DNA from: Bacteroidales bacterium | GTDB lineage: Bacteria; Bacteroidota; Bacteroidia; Bacteroidales; Muribaculaceae | Reading direction: 5' to 3' | DNA: 37,499 bases | NCBI GenBank assembly: GCA_021205635.1 | Contig: JAJPXC010000154.1 | Span: 1 to 37,499 of the forward strand | Shown: positions 33,020-37,499 of the stretch, one piece after another | Layout: each line of letters opens with the position of its first letter | Position numbering within the stretch: position 1 is the stretch's first letter | The notes under the pieces: generated by a model | Told to the model about the DNA's origin: nothing | The model's input: only the letters and a program-made list of their open reading frames with translations | Databases searched by the model: none | Made by a program: the position numbers and the translations under genes

Positions 33020-33130
33020 CGAAAACTTTTTGGTAGATTGCAGTAATTGGGAGTTTTTATACAAACAATGCGGAAGGCCGTGATATGCTTTCGGAGAGGA
33101 GGTACCCATCCGCAGAGACATGATATAAAA

Positions 33131-33158
33131 CTGAAAACTGAAAACTGAAAACTTAAAA
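33131..33158. repeat. Tandem heptamer CTGAAAA (x3) plus CTTAAAA
   Basis: Four consecutive 7-mers with one variant. It lies between the divergent guaA and rpsF promoters. The same heptamer, inverted, occurs at 9183-9196. Confidence 0.75.
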
Positions 33159-33176
33159 CTTGCGTCCGAAATATTT

Positions 33177-33205
33177 TGCCATGTCGGAAAAAAGTGGTAA
33201 CTTTG
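33177..33205 (+). promoter_or_regulatory. Promoter of rpsF-rpsR-rplI (TTTG-N17-TAACTTTG)
   Basis: TTTG at 33177-33180 and TAACTTTG at 33198-33205, 17 bp apart, fit both Bacteroidetes promoter boxes. Initiation is expected near 33211, giving a leader of about 60 nt before rpsF. Confidence 0.75.
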
Positions 33206-33210
33206 CGGTC

Positions 33211-33231
33211 GCAAAGCCGTGGAGGTTTTGC
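33211..33231 (+). promoter_or_regulatory. Possible S6:S18-binding leader hairpin
   Basis: GCAAA (33211-33215) can pair with TTTGC (33227-33231), leaving GCCGTGGAGGT with a CCG trinucleotide unpaired. The published S6:S18 autoregulatory motif carries a conserved CCG next to a hairpin in the rpsF leader. The match is by eye. Confidence 0.35.
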
Positions 33232-33272
33232 AACCCATTATAAATCATTTATTTAACCAATCAACCGAGAAA

Positions 33273-33662
33273 ATGAATCATTACGAAACCGTTTTCATTT
33301 TAACTCCCGTTTTGTCTGAGGCACAGATGAAGGAAGCGGTAGAGAAGTTCACCAAGGTGTTGACCGACAACGGAGCCACCATCGTGAACGAGGAGATTTG
33401 GGGCCTGCGCAAGCTCGCTTACCCCATTGAGAAGAAATCCACCGGCTTCTACACCCTCATCGAGTTTGACGGCGAGCCCACTATCGTCAAGAAGCTCGAC
33501 ACTGCATACCGCCGCGACGAGCGCGTGATCCGTTACCTCACCTTCCGTCTCGACAAGTACGCCGCCGAGTACGCCGCAAAACGTCGCAGCCTCCGCGCCA
33601 AGAAAGCTGCCGAGACCCCCGCTGAGAATGTTGAACCCCAAGCAGAAGCTAACAAGGATTAA
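33273..33662 (+). CDS. rpsF: 30S ribosomal protein S6
   Basis: A 129-residue protein starting at the ATG at 33273 ([16 protein letters not shown]); the frame upstream to 33219 is leader. Conserved S6 features include [22 protein letters not shown] and the [16 protein letters not shown] block. The C-terminal tail is extended and Ala/Glu-rich ([20 protein letters not shown]), as usual in Bacteroidetes. S6 binds S18 on the small-subunit platform; the two genes are adjacent, with a 5-bp gap. The leader hairpin may allow feedback by the S6:S18 complex. Confidence 0.97.
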   Translation: MNHYETVFILTPVLSEAQMKEAVEKFTKVLTDNGATIVNEEIWGLRKLAYPIEKKSTGFYTLIEFDGEPTIVKKLDTAYRRDERVIRYLTFRLDKYAAEYAAKRRSLRAKKAAETPAENVEPQAEANKD

Positions 33663-33667
33663 TCACC

Positions 33668-33937
33668 ATGGCACAGTCACAATCTGAAATCCGCTATCTC
33701 ACTCCCCTTACCGTGGACGTGAAGAAGAAAAAATACTGCCGTTTCAAGCGCAGCGGCATCAAGTACATTGACTACAAGGATCCCGAGTTCCTCAAGAAAT
33801 TCCTCAACGAGCAGGGCAAGATCCTTCCCCGTCGTATCACCGGCACCTCCCTCAAGTTCCAGCGTCGCGTGGCCCAGGCCGTTAAGCGCGCCCGCCACTT
33901 GGCCTTGCTGCCCTACGTAACCGACTTGATGAAATAA
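33668..33937 (+). CDS. rpsR: 30S ribosomal protein S18
   Basis: An 89-residue basic protein. The typical core is complete: [40 protein letters not shown] and [19 protein letters not shown]. The single Cys in YCRF is retained, but not a full zinc-binding set. Located 5 bp after rpsF and 30 bp before rplI on the same strand, it is the usual rpsF-rpsR-rplI order. Confidence 0.97.
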   Translation: MAQSQSEIRYLTPLTVDVKKKKYCRFKRSGIKYIDYKDPEFLKKFLNEQGKILPRRITGTSLKFQRRVAQAVKRARHLALLPYVTDLMK

Positions 33938-33967
33938 ATCGTATAACCGTTATCACCCCACATTGAT

Positions 33968-34411
33968 ATGAAACTTATCCTGAAAGAAGACGTCGCAGGC
34001 CTTGGATACAAGGACGACGTAGTAGAAGTGAAAAGCGGTTATGGTCGCAACTACCTGATCCCCACCCAGAAGGCTGTCATCGCTTCCCCCTCGGCCCTGA
34101 AAGTACTCGCTGAGAACCAGCGCCAGCGCGCCCACAAGCTCGCCAAGATCAAGGCCGACGCCGAGGCTACCGCAGCAGCCCTCAAGGACGTGAAGCTCAC
34201 CATCGGAGCCAAGACCTCCTCGACCGGCACCATCTTCGGATCGGTCAACGCCATGCAGGTTGCCGATGCCCTCGAGAAGCTCGGCCACAACATCGACCGC
34301 AAGCTCATCGTCCTCAAAGAGCCCGTCAAGGAAGTTGGCGAATACGTTGCCACCATCAAGCTCCACAAGGAGGTTACCGCCGAGGTGCCCTTCGAAGTGG
34401 TTGCCGAATAA
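33968..34411 (+). CDS. rplI: 50S ribosomal protein L9
   Basis: A 147-residue protein of standard length. The N-terminal rRNA-binding domain has KLILKEDVAGLGYKDDVVEV and SGYGRNYLIPTQKAV, with the signature G-x-x-x-N-Y-L-I-P. A long connecting helix follows (about 40-75), then the C-terminal domain with TGTIFGSVNAMQVADAL and the closing VTAEVPFEVVAE. It is the last gene of the rpsF operon and is followed by a T-rich hairpin terminator. Confidence 0.97.
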   Translation: MKLILKEDVAGLGYKDDVVEVKSGYGRNYLIPTQKAVIASPSALKVLAENQRQRAHKLAKIKADAEATAAALKDVKLTIGAKTSSTGTIFGSVNAMQVADALEKLGHNIDRKLIVLKEPVKEVGEYVATIKLHKEVTAEVPFEVVAE

Positions 34412-34421
34412 ACCCCATAGA

Positions 34422-34454
34422 AAGTTGGACCCCTCCCCGGAGCCCAACTTTTTT
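34422..34454 (+). terminator. Intrinsic terminator of the rpsF-rpsR-rplI operon
   Basis: AAGTTGG (34422-34428) pairs with CCAACTT (34444-34450), continuing into TTTT. It is one of the few terminators here with a real T-run. Confidence 0.85.
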
Positions 34455-34478
34455 ACGCTTAAATGATTAACCATTGCA

Positions 34479-34506
34479 GGGCCGGTTCCTCCCCAGGAGC
34501 TGGCCC
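34479..34506. terminator. Second GC-rich hairpin after rplI
   Basis: GGGCC (34479-34483) pairs with GGCCC (34502-34506), with an inner TCCT/AGGA stem and a CCCC loop. Its core CCTCCCCAGGAGC resembles CCTCCCCGGAGC in the loop of the preceding terminator. Confidence 0.5.
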
Positions 34507-34523
34507 CGCTTGTGTTATCTCTT

Positions 34524-34539
34524 AATCCTTAAATCCTTA
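34524..34539. repeat. Tandem AATCCTTA x2
   Basis: Two identical 8-mers in direct succession between rplI and rpmE2. They contain the ATCCTTA word also seen in the heptamer array after aspS. Confidence 0.6.
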
Positions 34540-34556
34540 TATCGCCCCCTAAACAA

Positions 34557-34591
34557 CCGAGGCGCCTCCCTGCGATGGGAAAGCGCCTCGG
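34557..34591 (-). terminator. Terminator of rpmE2
   Basis: CCGAGGCGC (34557-34565) pairs with GCGCCTCGG (34583-34591), a perfect 9-bp stem 24 bp downstream of the rpmE2 stop on the minus strand. Confidence 0.8.
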
Positions 34592-34614
34592 ATATATCTT
34601 TATCGCGTGGTCGA

Positions 34615-34869
34615 TTATTTCTTCTTGCGGTTGCCGTAACGGCTCATGAACTTGTCGACGCGGCCTGCGGTGTCCACAAGCTTCTGCTTGCCGGTGAAGA
34701 ACGGGTGAGACGAGCTGGTGATCTCAAGCTTTACCAGCGGGTAGGTCTTACCGTCAACCTCGATGGTCTCGCGCGAAGCCACGGTGCTACGGGTGATGAA
34801 GATCTCATCGTTGGACATGTCCTTGAATACCACTTCGCGGTAATTAGTGGGATGGATGTCTTTTTTCAT
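34615..34869 (-). CDS. rpmE2: 50S ribosomal protein L31 type B
   Basis: An 84-residue protein. [20 protein letters not shown] at the start and [20 protein letters not shown] in the middle are the type B signature; the CxxC zinc motifs of type A L31 are absent. In many bacteria type B is the zinc-independent paralogue used under zinc limitation, but in Bacteroidales it is usually the only L31, so constitutive expression is likely. It has a near-consensus promoter and its own terminator, making a single-gene unit. Confidence 0.97.
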   Translation of the reverse strand: MKKDIHPTNYREVVFKDMSNDEIFITRSTVASRETIEVDGKTYPLVKLEITSSSHPFFTGKQKLVDTAGRVDKFMSRYGNRKKK

Positions 34870-34939
34870 CTTTATTTTTTTACTTTTTGATTATCAATTG
34901 ATTGATGCGCTGGTAAGGCGTTTCTCTCGTAATGGCCTG

Positions 34940-34970
34940 CAAATTTAGCCATAATTTTTCACCCGACAAA
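34940..34970 (-). promoter_or_regulatory. Promoter of rpmE2 (TTTG-N19-TAAATTTG)
   Basis: On the minus strand TTTG (34967-34970) and TAAATTTG (34940-34947) are separated by exactly 19 bp, the best match to the Bacteroidetes sigma-ABfr consensus in the window. The leader is about 65 nt. Confidence 0.8.
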
Positions 34971-35046
34971 ACAATTTAAGGAAATTTTTGACCTTGTAGA
35001 GTCAACAAAAATTGGGGAACGAAATCTTTATCTCGCGATAAATTGT

Positions 35047-35054
35047 TACTTTTG
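35047..35054 (+). promoter_or_regulatory. -7 box (TACTTTTG) for speA
   Basis: TACTTTTG fits TAnnTTTG and lies 66 bp before the preferred speA ATG at 35121. No exact -33 box. Confidence 0.55.
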
Positions 35055-35120
35055 TAGCCGATTTGCTCCCTGTGGGGATGCAACAAGGCGTTTAACTATC
35101 CAAAAAACATCTATTTGCTT

Positions 35121-37025
35121 ATGCCCATGAGAAAATGGCGTGTCGAAGACAGCACTGAGCTGTACAACATCAACGGCTGGGGCCGAAACTACTTCTCCAT
35201 CAACGCCAAAGGCCACGTGGAGGTTACACCCAAGGAGGGCTACGCCGCCGTCGACCTCAAGGAGGTGATGGACGAGCTGCAGGTGCGCGACGTCACTTCA
35301 CCGGTGTTGCTACGCTTCCCCGACATCCTCGACAACCGCGTCGAGAAAATCTCGCGCTGCTTCAAGCAAGCCGCCCAGGAATACGGATATACCGGCCAAA
35401 ACTTCATCATCTATCCCATCAAGGTCAACCAGATGCGACAGGTGGTGGAGGAAATCGTCTCCCACGGCAAGAAATTCAACATCGGCCTGGAGGCTGGCTC
35501 AAAGCCCGAGCTCCACGCCGTACTCGCCACCAACATCGTTGACGACGCCCTGATCATATGCAACGGCTACAAGGACGAGAAATACATCGAATTGGCCCTG
35601 CTCGCCCAGAAGATGGGTCGCCGCATCTACATCGTCGTCGAGAAAATCAACGAGCTACGCCTGATCGCCAAGATCGCCAAACGCCTCGACATACGCCCCA
35701 ATATCGGCATCCGAATCAAGCTATCCTCATCAGGCTCTGGCAAATGGGAGGAAAGCGGCGGCGACCAATCCAAATTCGGCCTCAACTCATCGGAGCTTTT
35801 GGAAGCCCTCGACCTGCTCGAGCGCCGCGACCTAAAGGACTGCCTCAAGCTCATCCACTTCCACATCGGCAGCCAGATCACTAAGATACGACGCATCAAA
35901 AACGCCTTGCGCGAGGCCACCCAATTCTACGTCCAGCTCTCCAAATTGGGCTTCGACATCGACTTCATCGACATAGGCGGCGGTCTCGGCGTCGATTACG
36001 ACGGCACGCGCAACTCAGCCTCGGAATCCTCGATGAACTACTCCATCCAGGAATACGCCAACGACTCAGTCTCCCAGCTCGTCGACGCCTGCGTCAAAAA
36101 CGGCCTCAAGCAGCCCAACATCATCACCGAGAGCGGCCGATCCCTCACCGCCCACCACTCCGTCCTCGTCTTTGAAGTATTGGAAACCACCACGCTACCC
36201 CAGTGGAAAGAATCCGACACCGTGGCCGAAACCGAGCACGAGCTTGTGCGCGAGCTTTACCAGATATGGGATAAATTGGACAAGCCCCGCCTGTTTGAAT
36301 CATGGCACGACGCCCTGCAGATACGCGAAGAAGCCCTCGACCTTTTCTCACTCGGCCTGCTCGACCTGCGCACACGCGCCATGATCGAGAAACTATTCTG
36401 GTCCATCGCCCGCGAGGTAGGCGAAATCGCAGCCTCCATGAAACACGCCCCCGAAGAGCTGCGCAAAATCGCCAAGATGATCCCCGACAAATACTTCTGC
36501 AACTTCTCCCTCTTCCAATCCCTCCCCGACTCCTGGGCCATCGACCAAGTATTCCCACTGATGCCCATCTCCCGCCTCGACGAAAAACCCTCAAAGACCG
36601 CCACCATCCAGGACATCACCTGCGACTCCGACGGCAAAATCGCCTCCTTCATCTCCGACCACGGCACCTCCCCCTGGCTCCCAGTCCACCCCGTCAAGCC
36701 CGGCGAGCCCTACTACATCGGCGTGTTCCTCGTGGGAGCCTACCAAGAGATCCTCGGTGACATGCACAACCTATTCGGCGACACCAACGCCGTACACATC
36801 TCCGTATACAAGGACCGCTACGAAATCGACCAGATAATCGACGGTGAAACCGTGGCCGAAGTCCTCGACTACGTGCAATTCAACCCCAAAAAACTCGTGC
36901 GCAACGTCGAAACCTGGGTAACCGCCTCAATGAAAGCCGGCACAATCACCCCCGAAGAAGGCCGCGCTTTCCTCAGCAACTACCGCTCAGGCCTCTACGG
37001 ATACACCTACCTCGAGCGCGACTGA
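35121..37025 (+). CDS. speA: Biosynthetic arginine decarboxylase
   Basis: A 634-residue PLP enzyme of the alanine-racemase/SpeA fold. Start at ATG 35121 (MPMRKW) or 35127; the TTG at 35115 is less likely. Key features: IYPIKVNQMRQVV with the PLP-binding Lys101, FNIGLEAGSKPEL, the FHIGSQI block, GGGLGVDYDG (about 286-295) for PLP phosphate, and ITESGRSLTAHHS. The C-terminal half carries the SpeA-specific helical insert and ends in an MKAGTITPEEGRAFLSNYRS segment. It makes agmatine from arginine for polyamine synthesis. Its TGA overlaps the truA ATG (ATGA), so the two are coupled. Confidence 0.96.
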   Translation: MPMRKWRVEDSTELYNINGWGRNYFSINAKGHVEVTPKEGYAAVDLKEVMDELQVRDVTSPVLLRFPDILDNRVEKISRCFKQAAQEYGYTGQNFIIYPIKVNQMRQVVEEIVSHGKKFNIGLEAGSKPELHAVLATNIVDDALIICNGYKDEKYIELALLAQKMGRRIYIVVEKINELRLIAKIAKRLDIRPNIGIRIKLSSSGSGKWEESGGDQSKFGLNSSELLEALDLLERRDLKDCLKLIHFHIGSQITKIRRIKNALREATQFYVQLSKLGFDIDFIDIGGGLGVDYDGTRNSASESSMNYSIQEYANDSVSQLVDACVKNGLKQPNIITESGRSLTAHHSVLVFEVLETTTLPQWKESDTVAETEHELVRELYQIWDKLDKPRLFESWHDALQIREEALDLFSLGLLDLRTRAMIEKLFWSIAREVGEIAASMKHAPEELRKIAKMIPDKYFCNFSLFQSLPDSWAIDQVFPLMPISRLDEKPSKTATIQDITCDSDGKIASFISDHGTSPWLPVHPVKPGEPYYIGVFLVGAYQEILGDMHNLFGDTNAVHISVYKDRYEIDQIIDGETVAEVLDYVQFNPKKLVRNVETWVTASMKAGTITPEEGRAFLSNYRSGLYGYTYLERD

Positions 37026-37495
37026 TGACCACACGCCACTTCATCCAACTAGCATACAACGGAGCACCCTTCCACGGCTGGCAAACACAGCCCGGAGGGA
37101 TGCCCACCGTACAAGCCACCCTCGAGCAAGCCCTCGCCACCGTCCTCCGCTCCCCACATCCAATCCCCGTCACCGGAGCCGGTCGCACCGACACCGGCGT
37201 CAACGCCTCGATGATGATCGCCCACTTCGACTGGTACCTGCCCATCGAAGGACACCGCCTCGCCCGTTCCCTCAACTCCCTCCTTGCCCCCAACATCGCC
37301 GTCTACGCCATCACCCCAGTACACCAAGAAGCCCACGCCCGATTCGACGCCACCTCCCGCACCTACCACTACTACGCCCACACCTACCCATCCCCCGTCC
37401 TCCGCCAATTCTCCTGGCAAGCGCCACCCACGCTCGACTTCGAGGCCATGAACCAAGCCGGCAGGTTGCTTCTCGTGGTCATCGACTTAAACTAA
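37025..37495 (+). CDS. truA: tRNA pseudouridine synthase A, truncated by a premature stop at the window edge
   Basis: 156 residues, compared with about 250 for intact TruA. The N-terminal half is normal: FIQLAYNGAPFHGWQTQPGG, the catalytic Asp56 in GAGRTDTGVNA, SLNSLLAPNIAVYAI, and ARFDATSRTYHYYAHTYPSP. After DFEAMNQAGRLLL the expected EYTDFTSF-like block reads VVIDLN followed by TAA and then TTT; each codon differs from the expected one by only one or two bases, so the frame is kept and the stop falls where Ser (TCA) would be. The window ends 4 nt later. Either the contig end carries base errors or the gene is broken by a nonsense mutation. TruA makes pseudouridine at tRNA positions 38-40. 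Confidence 0.85.
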   Translation: MTTRHFIQLAYNGAPFHGWQTQPGGMPTVQATLEQALATVLRSPHPIPVTGAGRTDTGVNASMMIAHFDWYLPIEGHRLARSLNSLLAPNIAVYAITPVHQEAHARFDATSRTYHYYAHTYPSPVLRQFSWQAPPTLDFEAMNQAGRLLLVVIDLN

Positions 37496-37499
37496 TTTG

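Noticed and set aside
33131-33158. CRISPR-like array from the CTGAAAA repeats
   Set aside because: Units are 7 bp with no spacers and no cas genes; it is a simple tandem repeat.

Overview
The window looks like a contig from a gut-type Bacteroidales bacterium, probably near Muribaculaceae (family-level call is inference). The reasons are: repeated TAnnTTTG promoter boxes, which are the Bacteroidetes -7 element; little Shine-Dalgarno signal; a type B L31 without zinc cysteines; a GH3/beta-lactamase fusion; and tightly overlapping operons. No rRNA, tRNA, CRISPR array, transposase or phage gene was seen, and no gene-free stretch exceeds 300 bp.

Layout. 42-1399: an HD-domain hydrolase and an unrecognised 226-aa protein, closed by a strong shared hairpin. 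1469-10996 (minus): a six-gene block reading WYL regulator, J-domain/coiled-coil protein, HIRAN-domain protein, a PUA/EVE-like small protein, an AddB-like nuclease and an AddA-like helicase-nuclease. This is the best candidate for an uncharacterised DNA-processing or defence module. 11075-17992 (minus): a complete YbhGFSR-type efflux operon (TetR, TolC, HlyD lipoprotein, double-ABC ATPase, two ABC-2 permeases) plus a small membrane protein. 18130-19314 (minus): glycerate kinase. 19397-23872 (plus): a secreted 5'-nucleotidase, then a GH3 N-acetylhexosaminidase/beta-lactamase fusion. 23980-27384 (minus): a C4 zinc-ribbon coiled-coil protein, a Nif3-like protein and aspS. 27489-29957 (plus): an Lhr-like helicase and a 2[4Fe-4S] ferredoxin. 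30109-31362 (plus): an orphan cytosine-5 methyltransferase facing guaA (minus, 31459-32982). 33273-34411 (plus): rpsF-rpsR-rplI; then rpmE2 (minus). 35121 to the end (plus): speA and the 5' part of truA, which stops prematurely a few bases before the window ends.

Two families of short GC-rich palindromic repeats recur in the window, and several copies lie in frame inside genes. Family 1 encodes a peptide like LGGRVPCGS. It occurs in the ABC ATPase interdomain linker, at matching places in both paralogous permeases, in glycerate kinase, and once between genes. Family 2 (core TCTTGGACGGCC) sits in the Lhr-like helicase tail and directly at the GH3 stop codon. With the DNA-processing block, these are the most unusual observations. 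All functional assignments rest on motif reading; no database search was possible.
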